A DNA stretch of 64,000 nucleotides from Parus major (GCF_001522545.3 NC_031779.1:4926460-4990459); one strand, 5' to 3'; positions 1 through 20,386 are shown, counted from the stretch's first letter. Notes: generated by a model not told the origin, from the sequence alone. Program-made: numbers and translations.

Positions 1-4672
<4,672 letters not shown>

Positions 4673-4800
4673 GGATGTGGGGATTTCACGACCGGGACCT
4701 TGTGTTACGGAAAGCCCTCTATACTATGATGAGAAGTGGAGCTGAAAGGGAAGCACTGAAAAGAAGATGGAGATGGCAACAGACTCAGCAGAATAAGGAG
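4673..4800 (+). CDS. OTUD7A: OTUD7A exon B: OTU domain helices
   Basis: This 128-bp exon encodes [20 protein letters not shown] followed by [20 protein letters not shown] and NKE. This is the segment right after the catalytic Cys in Cezanne-type OTU domains. The Trp/Arg-rich [13 protein letters not shown] block is nearly invariant between OTUD7A and OTUD7B (comparison from memory). The exon opens with the two bases that finish the Gly codon from exon A and closes in phase 0 at AAGGAG|GTCTGT. That donor departs from consensus at positions +3 to +5 and is the weakest donor of the gene in this window. An open frame that starts at 4651 includes 22 bases of intron before the exon. Confidence 0.95.
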
Positions 4801-5527
4801 GTCTGTATGGCCCAAAGACAGCCCTTGTTAATATAATTTAGGGTTAAAAGCATTCTTCTGAAGTTTGCTGTGAAAGTTTTAATTGCTATCAAATTCCTTG
4901 TGCTGCCATTTTGTATGGGGAAGGAGATATTTATATTTGAAATTTTCATACCAGAATGCAAATGTGCGTGTAGCTTTGTGGGTTGTAACTATGCAGAGTT
5001 TTGTGCCTAAAAGGTCTAAGATGCATTTTGAACCTGTAGAAATTAAATGTGTAATTTAGCTATCAAAAGCATTTTAAAATGAGTGGATGAAATCCACGGA
5101 AGAGAGAGAACTCCATTTAGGAAAGATTTCCCAGAATCATGAAATAGGATTTTTAGAGCTGTGGCCAAATATGGAGTGGAAGTGTTCTAACTGAAATGAT
5201 TTGTAAATTTGGTTTGACTTTTGATTAAAAGCTGTACCTTCAGCATGTTACTATTTCCTGAAGATGTCTGTGCCTAAGCAGTAGCTAGAAAACTCAATTT
5301 CAGGACTAATCCTGAAGGCAAACAAGTGAGTGTGCTAACTCTAGAGTTGGTATTTTAGATATTTTTAATAAGTTAATATTCTTTCACCTGAATAGAAATG
5401 TTGAACTACTAATGATCCAAGATACTGAACTGAGGTATGAGAGAAATACTAGTTGTAAACAGTGCCACAGAGCTGTGCTTATGCTGTGTGTCAGCAGACT
5501 GTGACAGCATTTCCCTCTGCCCCATAG
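4801..5527 (+). other. OTUD7A: OTUD7A intron B-C (727 bp)
   Basis: This short AT-rich intron ends with CTGCCCCATAG. I see nothing else in it. Confidence 0.85.
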
Positions 5528-5641
<114 letters not shown>

Positions 5642-6397
5642 TAAGTTCAGAGTGTGGCACAATCTCTGGGGCTTTATTCTCAGCAGGAAAACAACATAGC
5701 ACAACTGAGTGAAGGTGTTCATAGCACCACCAGACTGCCTTCCCAACTGCTTACTCTTTTGGCAGAATTATCTAAATTTCCTATTATAATATTTAGCATT
5801 TTGGTGATGTTTTCTTGTACAGTTACCACACTAACTTGAGGTTGTTTTGTATCCAAAGGAGTCTTGGTTTAATAAATTCTAATTGCTTTGCTTATGGAAC
5901 AAGCATATTGGCAGTATCACTTAGCTTTTTTTCAGGAATATATTTATGAAAAGGTTAGGGATGAAACCGTACCTACAACATTTAAATACCCCTGACCCAC
6001 ATATAGAATCTGCTTTAAATACCCACTGTGATAAAACCCTCGCTTTCAGTGCAGTTATCCCCAAAGGAGAGGATTATTGACCAGCCTTCAGAATGCAGAA
6101 GCATTAGCATTTGTGTTTATCACTAAAAATATTTATTGTTTGCTCAGTGCTTTATTTTCTCTACCTGCTGTTTCCCCTGAAGAAAATCAAGTGTGGTGAT
6201 AAGTAAACTGACAAAATAAGGCATACAGTACATTAAGAGTAACAAAGTTCATAGAAAGTATTCTTTGGGCTCTGAAAGAATATTTTATTTTCCCTTTAAC
6301 CTTGTGATTTTAAGGATAGGTAATTCTAGGAATTCCAGAGGACTTTGTTTAAAAAATTGTCAGCCACAGCCTGTCTCATTTTCTTCTGTTCTGAAGT

Positions 6398-6421
6398 AAA
6401 AAAAAAAAAAAAAAAAAAAAA
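6398..6421 (+). repeat. Poly-A tract (24 A)
   Basis: An uninterrupted run of 24 A follows CTGAAGT. It could be a retroposon tail or a simple mononucleotide expansion. I see no clear target-site duplication or recognisable retroposed body upstream, so I call it a simple repeat that is likely to vary in length. Confidence 0.9.
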
Positions 6422-7425
6422 TTTTCTCATTTTAATTTCTAGTTTGTTTCCTGTATTTGTAGATATTTTTCTCTTGATATGTTTCAGTTTTATAATTCAG
6501 TTCAGTTCATATTTCTATTAAATCTGGTCAGTCAGCTCAAATTTTCTGACTTGTTCCACTTCATTCTGTATGTTCTATGTACCACATGTTTTCAGTGCCT
6601 TCTAGTCAGAGATGCCCTCAAATGTTATCTTTGCCAGGCAGTCAGCCTTCACCAGGTACCTACATAGGGAGCAGTACTAGTACATAAATAACCTTTTCAT
6701 CATGCTTTGCATTTAGCTTTTTTTTCCAGTCAAAATAAAGTAAATACAAATAGCCAACAGTTAATTTTTCCTTTGAAATAATGGAAGATGAATCAGGCAA
6801 GAAACTTATCCTATTCAAGATGTGAATGAATACTTCTCTTTACATTCATTCCAAAGACAGAATGAATGTGACAGAATGAATTATTTTTTCTGTTTAATGA
6901 GCCCATGTTCAAAGTAGGGCCCTTGACAAGGAAAAGAAATATCAAAATAGTATTTTTGAGATAGGGTATATTATGTCCTCTAGATAGATGCTATATTAAG
7001 CAGGCTTGCACATCAGTCTTTGAACTGTAGATGAAATGTTTTCCTTTGGTGTCAGAATTAGCTGAAGCATCAGAAGTTGTATCTGCTTCAAAAGAGTTCA
7101 GTGACAAACCTAAGGCTGAAATTGTGCTGCCTCATTCACACCTGCAACTTTCTTTTAGTTATTTTTCAGAGTTATCTCTATGCAAAGGGGATCAACAATT
7201 GTTGCTAAACTTTGAAAGATTTCTCCTTTGAGGGCACTCATTTCTGAGACTGGGAAGCTAGAAAAAGAGAAAAAGGAAACACAGAAAAACCTGTTTATTA
7301 AGCTCATGTTTCCAGCATGTAAAGCAGAGCAAATTTATGAAACAAATTCTTGTTTTGAAACATTTGCACATCTTCCTGTAAATGTAAAAAATTAATTCTA
7401 GATTAACAAAATTGCTTCATTTATC

Positions 7426-7467
7426 TCCATTTACAAGCAAAAGCAGGGGCTTTTGCTTGTAAATGGA
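7426..7467. repeat. Perfect inverted repeat / hairpin, 19-bp arms, 4-nt loop
   Basis: The left arm TCCATTTACAAGCAAAAGC (7426-7444) is exactly the reverse complement of the right arm GCTTTTGCTTGTAAATGGA (7449-7467), with loop AGGG. It lies in OTUD7A intron C-D. At 42 nt it is short for a vertebrate pre-miRNA, whose hairpins are usually about 60 nt or more. A template-switch (hairpin-templated) mutation is a plausible origin. Confidence 0.95.
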
Positions 7468-9340
7468 TTGAAGGAACTGCACTGAAAAAAGGAAAATGTC
7501 TGGTACCCTGTTTTTTGTTAAGAACCTAAATATTGCCATCCTACTCAAAAGAAAGTTCCAACCCCTTCCTTCACTGTGCAATTGTCAGAGCCTCTTCTCA
7601 TCTGAGTGTGAATATCACTGTTGTTATTCACTGTTGAAAACCCAGGTGCTGTCATGGTTTGAGCTCATACAGACATCTGGAAGTTGATGGTATTTATACT
7701 TATTATCACCTCCTAGCTGTGTCTGTGCTGTTGAAGTTTTCTTATTAATAAATTCAAGGGACTCAAAATGGGGAAGAAGGGAGGGAATACTGCTGTAATC
7801 TTCCTGTGTGTTGTTAGCAGAAACCAAGAAGATTTAAGCAGGAAGTACCTCCCAAATGCAAGTGTCTTCTGAGGTTTTGGACTTGGTTTGGTATTCAGGG
7901 TGCTTCAACAAACAGCACTCCAGGCACAACTCCTGCAGCCATGCAAGACCCTCACCTTGTACAGAATTTAGTTTAACAAGACATTGCCCCAAAATTATTT
8001 CTATTGGATCTAGTGTCTGTTACAGTAGTGCTATTTCTTTCAAACTGTTCAGTGTACGCAGCAATTATAGGGTGCAAATAGAAATAGTTCATTATAACAT
8101 ATTTATTGATTATTAGCTGTAGTTTCTAAAGGCTAATACCTCTTTTTATCTGGCTTATTTTCAGTTCACATAAAGTACTGAAGCCAAGCACAACCAAATT
8201 GCTGTGGTGATTCAGATATGGAACCCAAAGCATTCACATTCTGTTTCCTTTAGTCAATTCAATATACCTTTTTTCCTTGAAGAATGACAGAATGTTCCAC
8301 TACTGTGCAATTTTCTGTGTTTGAATTGAAGCCCATTGCTGACAAACGCTGTAAGGAAATCAAAGGAGAGGTTCCTACACCTACAGCTGCAGCTGTGGTT
8401 TGTGCCAGTTTTCATTTGGGGATTGTTAAGCAGGAAAAGAAAGGTGTCAGAAACGGAATGGAGGCAAACTGAGCTCTGAACTGAGACTTCATTCTGATCA
8501 CCTGCTTCTGTCAAATCACCAGGTTGAACTTTATCCCTGTCATTGGTTTCTTGTTCTCTGTGAATCCCAAAACAGGCCCTAAACTCAGAATGGCTGTTAG
8601 AGTCTGTTGGACTGAAAATCTGGAGCTGTGTGTGGGGAAGGAAAGCAAGGTTACCATAGGGAGCTGTTAGAAGGAAATCCAAGGGCATGAGAACAGATCT
8701 TGCTCAGTTTACAGCCGAGAGAGCAGCAGCCAGCCAGGTGGAACAGCAGGGTAGGTGACTTTTCCCTTCCAGCTTTTTGAAAGAAGTTGTTCTTTCATTC
8801 CTGGCTGCAGTACAAATTGGATTTTCCATAAGAGAGGGAGTCTCTTTGGACTGATGAAAAGGTGTCTGCTGTGTTTGGACTGGAGGTACCAGTGGTCCTG
8901 TAGGTCAGGCTGAGATTTTTATTTTAATTTGTTTTGGTTTTTATTAGTAATTTGCTCTTAGAATCAAGATAATTTATTTCATCCGAATGCTCTGGTTGAG
9001 CAAAATTCTGCAATGCAAATATACATGCTCTTATATAAGTGGATTTCATTATTTAAAGTTAGCTTTACATGAACAGAGGAATTAATTCAGTTTCTTAAAT
9101 TTTTTTTTGATTCCATGTGCTATCGACAAAATTATTTTGTCCACAATTTTCATGGTCATGTAGCCAGCATGCATAAAAGATCCCTAAAAAAAAGTGGAAT
9201 GATCAGTGGATCAAAGGATGTGGCAGGTTGCTATGGATACTTGTTAATGATGATTTTTCATTCTCATTAATCTTTAGGAAAATTCATACTGAATCTTCAG
9301 CAAGTGGCACTGAAATAATATAAAACATGCCAAATGAATT

Positions 9341-9535
9341 ACTGGCAGTGATGGTAGAAAATTGAGCATTGAAAAGGCTTCCCAGAGAGGCTGTGAACTC
9401 TTTCTCCTTGGAGGTACCCAAAGGCTGTCTGGACACAGTCCAGGGCTTTGGATGGCCCTGATGGAGCAGGGGTTGAATAAGGGGTTCACTAGAGCTCCAC
9501 TATGACCTGAGCCACTGATCCTGTGGCAGTGAACA
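9341..9535 (+). mobile_element. CR1-like LINE 3' fragment (degenerate)
   Basis: The order of phrases matches the 3' region of avian CR1 LINEs as I remember it: GGCTTCCCAGAGAGGCTGTG, then CTCCTTGGAGGTACCCAAAG, GCTGTCTGGACACAGTCC, and GATGGAGCAGGGGTTGAATA. The match is imperfect, with substitutions and small indels, and the usual short 3' terminal repeat is not visible. This looks like an old, 5'-truncated copy in sense orientation to OTUD7A. The boundaries are approximate. Confidence 0.7.
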
Positions 9536-11014
9536 GTGGAATGTGTAATAGCAGAGAAGGGTTTGAAATGGGTAGATATGATCAGAGATAGTGAATCAAG
9601 CAATGTGGGGATGTGGTATTGAAGAGGAGAAAAGCTCAGTGGAATTTTGGACTTTGTGCAGTCAGGCATGGCAACAGCTGATCAAAGGGATAGAGGTCCC
9701 TCTGATACAGCTGTATCTGGAATATGCTTTTCACTTCTAGAAACCTCATTAACTAGGAGATGAGGAATAATTAGAGGATTTGAAGGAAAAAATTAGGACT
9801 GATAGGCTGGAAATACTAATGTGAGAAAATAGCTGGAAATCTTTCTGGTGTATTGTCTTGCCAATAAGATGATTCCCCTGAGTTGCTTTTGGCTGAGAGA
9901 TAACTCTGAGGTGACAGAAAGGACTGCAAATGCTGAAAAACTGTCACAGTCAGCTGTGGAGAAGAATTCAGTAGGGAATAGGGGAAGAAATTGAAAAATG
10001 AGCAATTTGGTTTGAACATGAAGAAAAATTTCCTGATTAAATTTCCTGGGTAGCAGAAGGAGGGATCCAAGGAAGGAGAGGTATTCCACTGCTTGACCAG
10101 TGAATGTCCTGCACCAACCTGCTGGTGATCCTTTCCACCCTCTTGTGCTGCTTGGCTGGGATGAAAGATTTTCAAGTGAAATTCCAGGGATAGGCTGGAT
10201 GCTGTCAGACCTCTGAGAAGTTGCTGTGTTTGTCCCACACACTCTGGAGCAGTGTCCAGACACTTCTGCTCTGTTACTGTTCTTCACATACACAGGAAAT
10301 TAACCACAGTCAGTTCTGGAGGTTCCCTGCACAGCTGGCAGGAAGAAGACATGTGCTTGTCTCCATTTAAAAGTGTGTTTGTGTCACCTTGCCCACCTTT
10401 ATTTGGGTGTATTATATTCTTAAGTGGCATTCAGCAGTGAATTATCATCTTTACTTTTGTCTGCTTCCCACAACCCTACTTTTTTTCAGTCTTCCTCCAT
10501 CTAGTTGGTTTTTGTTTTCCAGGCAGGGGCAAAGCTTTGAAATGTGGTGCTGACATCAATGACATTAAATTGGGAAAACAGAAAGGGAATAGCTGAAAGC
10601 AAAAATTCATTGAATCGTTTATGCAGTCATAGAAGGGCTTGGAAGTGGTCAGCTAGAGGGGGGACTTTAACAGGTTTGTTCTTGCAGTCCAGATAAAAGA
10701 ATGACCTGTTTGGTAGAAAACTGGCTTTCTAGGTTGGCTTCTAAAGGTATTGGGTATTTCCATCTCCTGGAAGATTGATGGGCTGATCTAAAGCATAGTG
10801 ATACTAGTTGGACAAGTTGTTTTTTTTTAAAAAAATGCTGCTATTATTTTACTTACAAAAGTACATTTCCCTTTCCATTTCTTTTTACTGTCTTCTGTGA
10901 TTGAAATATGAGTTTAGAAGAGTGGGGATATAAGGGACAGTGAAGAAGAAACAGCTGCTGGGGTGTGTTGATCCACCAAAGTTTCATTCATGGTTGGTTC
11001 AAGCCGGTTCATAA

Positions 11015-12872
<1,858 letters not shown>

Positions 12873-13370
12873 TAAGCACAGCAACACTGGCATATATATT
12901 GAATACAGTGTACAAAGTATTTTACCTGTAGGTGTATTTATCTATCAGAAAGGAAACAATACTGAGTAAATTTTATTGCTGCATGTTCAGGAATCTGAGT
13001 GGTCTAATCACAAGACAATGGCACAGTCCATTTCTTCCTTTGTGACAACTGGAATAATATCAGCAGAGTGACGGGAACTTCATTTACTTCAGACACATCT
13101 ATCTGCCTTCAGTACCCTAGGTCTTAAAAGAGCAATAATGTTACAATAATGTTAAATATCCTTCCCGAGGTTAGCAACTGCCTTTCTGTAGGATCTTCCT
13201 GTATTCCCACAGGAAAGGTGCTGGGAGAGAAACCTACCACATATCCAGCACAGCGTAAGAAACTTTAAATACTGACTTTCGTGTGTAAGTTCATCCAGGT
13301 TAATTACAAGGGTCGGTGAATCAAAGTGGTGTTTGTTTTGTGTGACCTGATTGTACCTCTCTTACTTCAG

Positions 13371-13729
13371 GGCCTTGAATTCACAGGCTTCAGTTGTGTA
13401 GAGCAGCAGAGAGCATTTGGCATTTATTCTGTGATGAAGGGAATGCTGCAGCTGCCAAGCTGGTTGCTGTTGGAGACTGCAGCAGTCCAGCAGCGACCAC
13501 AGCAGTGCCTGGGATTTGCATCTTGTCAGCAGAGCAGCTTTGGCACATGGCAAGGGAGAGCCACAGTGTCAGCAGCAATAGCACAGGGACCTCAGCACAT
13601 GGGCAGATTTTGGGCTATCAGAATGCAGCTTAGAGCAGCACTTTCTTAGAAGCATCATCCTGGAGAACCAGGCCATTCATAACTTGTAGTATTGATGCTC
13701 TAACCAAGTGTCAGAAGCAGCAGCTGAAG
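13371..13729 (+). other. Possible cryptic/poison exon in OTUD7A intron
   Basis: A good acceptor (TACCTCTCTTACTTCAG) precedes 13371 and a good donor (CTGAAG|GTGAGC) follows 13729. Together they bracket 359 bp rich in CAG/CTG and purine motifs of the exonic-enhancer type. Spliced after exon E it would read Gly-Pro-stop at once, so it could act only as a poison exon or as part of a non-coding or truncating isoform. It may equally be a chance pairing of splice-like motifs. Confidence 0.2.
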
Positions 13730-15240
13730 GTGAGCTATTGCAGGTACATACACACTTGTTTTAGCAGCTGCTGAGCTCTCTAGTGGAGGAGACAGTATGT
13801 ATTTGAGAAATATCTGTGGTCAAATAAACACTGATGTGAATGCCTCAGGTTCTGCTTTGGTATAGAGTCTTGTATCATTTGAAACACTACTATAAATAGA
13901 CATAAAGAGAAAATATGCTAATATCCCCTTGTCTGGAGAGGATTTAGAACACATTTTGACACTTTTTACACACAGCACACAGCCCCTGGCATTCTGATGG
14001 GTGTCAGGGGCCCTCTTGTTTTGAAGTCCACTGTTTGATTAAAAATGGGTAAATACTTTTATATTAATGCAGGGTCTACTGATACAGATGTTTTCTGTCT
14101 TTGTTTATGGAAAACACAGACTAGGTCTCAACTGTCCCTGAGATTGCTTCCTTGGCATTGGTGTTTTCCACACTGCCGTGCTCAGTCTGAGTACCGCTGT
14201 GAGAGGTGTGGCAGTGCTCTTGAACAGCACCATGTCAGTCTCTGTGTCATTATTTTATTGTAGAGGCATGTTCAGAAAGAGTTCAAGTGGTGTTCTTTTT
14301 AGATGAATAGTGGGACTTGAGGAGTGAGGATGAGAGCTGGGAAGTTCTGTGACTTCCTTCACAACACAGAAGGCAGCACATCCAGCTAGGGAATGGCAAC
14401 AGAGTCCTCACTGTGTGTCTCAAACTGCCATGGACCAACCAGCTTGTCACTTACCCCATCTGCTGGAATTAGGGCTGGTAGACTGCTTGGAGTAGTGCAG
14501 TTCCAGCTGGAGACCCACAGCCAAGTGGGACCAACAACAAGCAAAGCTGCAGACCCTGCTGGGTGTCAGGGAGGTGCTGCAGTCTGTGGGGTTTGCTTTA
14601 GAAATTAATGGTATGGACCCTGCTTGCAGTTGTGACATAAAAATACTTTTCTGTCAGGAACTTGTGTAACTCTTAGATTAAATCCCAGCTATCAAATAAA
14701 GTTCCCTGAGAGAGGCAATCTCTTGCACTGAAGATAGAATTTTTAAAGTCCCTTACTTCAGCAGACTTGTATTCCATGAAAACAGCAATGCTTCACATCG
14801 GTCTCAGACGATATCTTAGAATGGGGATACAGTCAGCACTCAACTCACTGAACACATTTCTGACACTCAGAATGTGTACAGGAGTTAAGACAACAGTGAC
14901 ATGCTATGGACAATCAGCTCTAAGCTTTGTTTTGTACTTAACTTTGTATTTTAATAAAACGGAGTATCGCTAAGCATTTTTAATAGGTATTTTCAGTATC
15001 TGTAGAAATAGCAAGCTTTAAAAAGAATTCTTTTAAAATTTGTTTATAAAAAAGTATTTCTTTAACTATGTGGAAACCAGCTAGTTTCAAGCAGCCCATA
15101 TAGAAGAAAGTCGCATTTACTTTTTGAAGTTTCTATCCCGACGTCATTGCATGCATTAGGGTAAGGCCTCATATTACACCGGGGAGTGTTAGAAATGTAT
15201 TGGTCTGTCGCATCTGCTGTACATTTGTGATGTTCCAGTG

Positions 15241-15540
15241 CCTCAGGACGCTGTTTTGCAGTGTATTCTGAACTGCAGATGTGAGCTCCCCGCCCGTGCG
15301 GCCGGAGTTTCCCCGGGGAGCTCCATCCGTGCCGGGCAGTGTTGTGTCCGTTTGCGGGGCGGAGCGCGGCGCTTCCCGGCGCGGCCGGCAGGGGGCGGCC
15401 CCCGCGGGATTTGGGCCGCTTTGGGCCTTTCTGGGCGGCCCCGGGAGCGGCTGCCGGGGCCAGGGAACAGTGTGGGACCGAAGCGCTGCACCTCCGCTCT
15501 GACAGCGCGTCTGCTGGACCGCAGAAAGGGTTACAAACAC
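15241..15540. promoter_or_regulatory. Orphan CpG-island-like segment inside OTUD7A
   Basis: A count by hand gives about 32 CpG dinucleotides in these 300 bases, with strongly elevated G+C (roughly two-thirds by eye), while the DNA on both sides is AT-rich and CpG-poor. No OTUD7A exon lies here. The segment contains GC boxes (for example GGGGGCGGCC at 15391-15400) and a CTCF-like core. An AATAAA follows about 30 bp downstream, near 15570. It may be an internal promoter or insulator, or the CpG-rich body of an old solo LTR. I cannot define LTR ends or a target duplication. Confidence 0.6.
15385..15399 (+). promoter_or_regulatory. CTCF-like core motif
   Basis: The 15-mer CCGGCAGGGGGCGGC closely matches the well-known CTCF core (form CCAGCAGGGGGCGCT) and sits within the CpG-rich segment. 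A single motif match does not demonstrate binding, and GC-rich DNA raises the chance rate. Confidence 0.4.
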
Positions 15541-16544
15541 CATGGAACCCCTAGTGCTGTCAGCTTTCAATAAATGAGCGCTACGGTGTTTGGATGGCTT
15601 CTCTAGATTTCTTTGGTCTTGGATGGTCTAGAACGAATACCCACGGCAAGTCCTGAAGGGTTCTAGTGCAGAAAGGTAAAGGCCTTGATCAGCTCTCAGA
15701 GGAGCAGCAGTGACCTGCACCATGCTGAGGATCCTACCCAGGCCCTCAACAGCTTTTACTTGCTTTCCTAATCAAATGGAAGCGAATCAGCGGCTTTAAT
15801 TAAAACTGTCATCGCTTCATTTCTTAGTCTCTTACTGGTGATGAATGATAGACGCTCAGTGATATCTGACTGTGGTCCCTGCATGATGAGTATAAAGCAA
15901 TCATTAAGAGGCAGAGTCATTAGGGCAGAGCCTGAGCAAAGAGGGGAAAGAGCAGAAGAGCAAAACTGCTGGGCAGCAGTGCTGAGTTGTAAGAACAATA
16001 ATGGCCTTTGCACTGCACTCACTCAGAGGCCTCAAACTGACCTCTTAGCCCATATATATGTTGATCTCTGCTCTGCAATTATGTTAATTCTGTTTGAATC
16101 CAAATCATTGTAACTGCCGTTTGCTTAGTTTCTTAATGTTGATATAAATATATTTTTATTTCTTTGACAGTATAAAGGTACTAAACTAAAAAGACAAAAT
16201 AATTTACAAACATGTGACTCTCCGATTCTGCGAGATAGGCAGGAATATTGCAACATTTTATTGCTTTCTGCTCTTCTAATGGCTTTGTCTCCAGGAAATG
16301 TTGATTGCACAGTGCAGCACAGGCCGTGTGGTTCTCTCCAGAGGTCTCCCCTCCTCCACAGGTGACTATCGTTCACTCCAGGAGCAATCAGTGTGTTAAC
16401 CTCTCCCTCTTCTCTTTCATTGCACAAACATGAAAACAGACAAATGAAGCCCAGTATAAATCATTTCTGCTGCTCTGGATGAGGCACATTCTGCAGCATA
16501 AATTCTGTCCTTCTTGAAGCAGGGGTTCTGCTTTTCACAGCTGA

Positions 16545-16724
<180 letters not shown>

Positions 16725-16957
16725 TAAGACCTTTCTGTAACTTTGGTGTTAAGCAGTAAAATGTCTTGAGCTGTAGCTGGGAGAACTGCTAACAGCAAGG
16801 ACTTAGTTCATGAGCTCTGCTTACATGGCAGAAGACATGGGGGGGGGGTCTTTAGTTGACAATCACAATCAAGCTGCTGTTACATCTCTCCCTGTTATGA
16901 ACTATTGCTTTTTCTTTCAGGCTTTTTGACTGATTGTTCCCTTTTTTTTTTTTTTAA

Positions 16958-18860
<1,903 letters not shown>

Positions 18861-20291
18861 GCCCCTTTGGCTCAACCAGAATCCCCTACAGCTTCCGCTG
18901 GAGAAGACGTGCAGTCTCTGGCTGACTCGATGGACTCAGACCGAGATTCCATCTGTAGTAATTCCAATGGCAATAACGGCAAAAACGGTAAAGAAAAAGA
19001 AAAGGACAAACAAAGGAAAGATAAAGACAAAACCAGGACGGATTCAGTTGCCAATAAAATAGGAAGCCTCAGTAAAACCCTGGGAATTAAACTGAAAAAG
19101 AACATGGGTGGTCTTGGAGGTCTGGTGCACGGGAAGATGAGCAGAGCCAATTCAGGGAACGGGAAAAATGGTGACACAGTAGAGAAGGTCAAAGAGAAGA
19201 AGTCCAAGTCTCGCAAAGGGAGCAAAGAGGAATCTGGACAGTCTGCAAGCACATCTCCCTCTGAAAAGACCACTCCATCGCCGACTGACAGAGCCAGCAG
19301 CTCCCCCACTGAAAAGGTGAACACTAAACCTTTCTCTGACAAGCAGGCTGACCCATGGAAATACAGCACAGACGTGAAACTCAGCCTAAATATTTTGAGA
19401 GCTGCCATGCAGGGTGAACGAAAGTTTATTTTTGCTGGCCTTCTCTTGACCAGTCACAGGCATCAGTTCCACGAGGAGATGATCGGCTATTACCTGACCA
19501 GTGCCCAGGAGCGCTTCAATGCAGAACAGGAGCAGAAAAGGAAGGAAGCTGAGAAAAAGGCTGCACTGAATGGCTCCTCTAGTAGGAAACTGGAGCCAGA
19601 AGCATTTTCAAAAGAAAAATTAGAACCATCTCCTCAGGATAGGGCATCACCCGTTTTGCCTCAAAGCCATACAACTCAACTGGTTTTAAAATTTAAAGAC
19701 CGCACTAGTCCCACTCCCGGCTCCTTTTCTTCCCCCAGCAACGGTGCCAAGAGAAGTGGCCCCATCCCTGTGTCTGCCCACTATAGCCATACTCCCCCCG
19801 TTCAAAGGCAAAGTGTCATCCATTTGCATGACGTCAACTCCAAGCCATCGAGCTTCCAGGACGATACCTACAAGCCAGTGGTTGGCACCCTGAAAACCTG
19901 TGCCACCTACCCCCAGCAGAACAGATCCCTGTCCTCGCAGAGCTACAGCCCCGCGCGCCTGCCCGGGATGCGCACGGTGAACACGGTGGAGTCGCTGAGC
20001 TACGCCAGGCCGGCCGAACACAAGTCCCAGACCTACACGAACGGCTTCAACACCGGGGACATCAGAGACTGCTTAGAGTACGCTGATGAGGACGCTCCTC
20101 AGACCTGGCTGAACAATGACAAAAACCAAGGCAGAAGCACAGTTTGCCCAATATATTCCATCCAGCAGAACCGCTGTAAGAAGGAGAACTGTTCCTTTTA
20201 TGGTCGTCCTGAGACTGAAAATTACTGTTCCTACTGCTACAAAGAGGAGTTAAAGCGCAGGGAGAGGGACAGCAAGGGACACAGGCATTGA
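18861..20291 (+). CDS. OTUD7A: OTUD7A exon H: terminal coding exon, basic/Ser-rich tail and A20 zinc finger
   Basis: This single 1431-bp exon, with TGA at 20289-20291, encodes 476 residues. In order they are: [16 protein letters not shown]; an Asn/Lys-rich basic block with [14 protein letters not shown], likely a nuclear localisation signal; [14 protein letters not shown]; a Ser/Thr-Pro-rich stretch; the conserved [20 protein letters not shown] and [20 protein letters not shown]; a charged coiled region ([13 protein letters not shown]); a low-complexity Ser/Pro region; [20 protein letters not shown]; and an A20-type zinc finger, C-x4-C-x11-C-x2-C (Cys codons from 20175 to 20237). In the family this finger binds ubiquitin. 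The human tail, as I recall it, carries long Ala/Gly-rich expansions that are absent here. Antisense frames of 178 and 111 codons in this exon are shadows. Confidence 0.97.
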   Translation, partial: APLAQPESPTASAGEDVQSLADSMDSDRDSICSNSNGNNGKNGKEKEKDKQRKDKDKTRTDSVANKIGSLSKTLGIKLKKNMGGLGGLVHGKMSRANSGNGKNGDTVEKVKEKKSKSRKGSKEESGQSASTSPSEKTTPSPTDRASSSPTEKVNTKPFSDKQADPWKYSTDVKLSLNILRAAMQGERKFIFAGLLLTSHRHQFHEEMIGYYLTSAQERFNAEQEQKRKEAEKKAALNGSSSRKLEPEAFSKEKLEPSPQDRASPVLPQSHTTQLVLKFKDRTSPTPGSFSSPSNGAKRSGPIPVSAHYSHTPPVQRQSVIHLHDVNSKPSSFQDDTYKPVVGTLKTCATYPQQNRSLSSQSYSPARLPGMRTVNTVESLSYARPAEHKSQTYTNGFNTGDIRDCLEYADEDAPQTWLNNDKNQGRSTVCPIYSIQQNRCKKENCSFYGRPETENYCSYCYKEELKRRERDSKGHRH

Positions 20292-20380
20292 GGATTCTTC
20301 CATGACTACTTAGTTTTACCGTTTTCTTACTTACAAAGTAAACAGTGTTGGATTGCAGTAAAATGAATCCTTAAAAAAAG

Positions 20381-20386
20381 AATAAA
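20381..20386 (+). terminator. OTUD7A: Proximal polyadenylation signal AATAAA
   Basis: AATAAA lies 90 bp after the OTUD7A stop codon, followed by a moderately T/G-rich segment (TAGTGTCTAGCTCTTCGC). Use would give a very short 3'UTR. Confidence 0.45.

Noticed and set aside
7426..7467. Calling the perfect hairpin a microRNA gene
   Set aside because: The stem-loop is only 42 nt, with no bulges and no lower stem, unlike vertebrate pre-miRNAs. It is reported as an inverted repeat instead.
9793..10293. 166-codon minus-strand frame in intron C-D
   Set aside because: The translation has no domain, signal or family resemblance, and no promoter or splice context was seen. A fragment of an unrecognised repeat is possible but unsupported.
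15169..15573. Open frames of 111 and 133 codons through the CpG-rich segment
   Set aside because: Stop codons are rare in GC-rich DNA on all frames. Several overlapping frames on both strands are open, and none has a recognisable domain.
18872..19408. 178-codon minus-strand frame opposite the OTUD7A last exon
   Set aside because: It is the exact antisense shadow of conserved coding sequence. Its Leu/Ser/Phe-rich content simply mirrors the Lys/Glu/Ser codons of the real gene.
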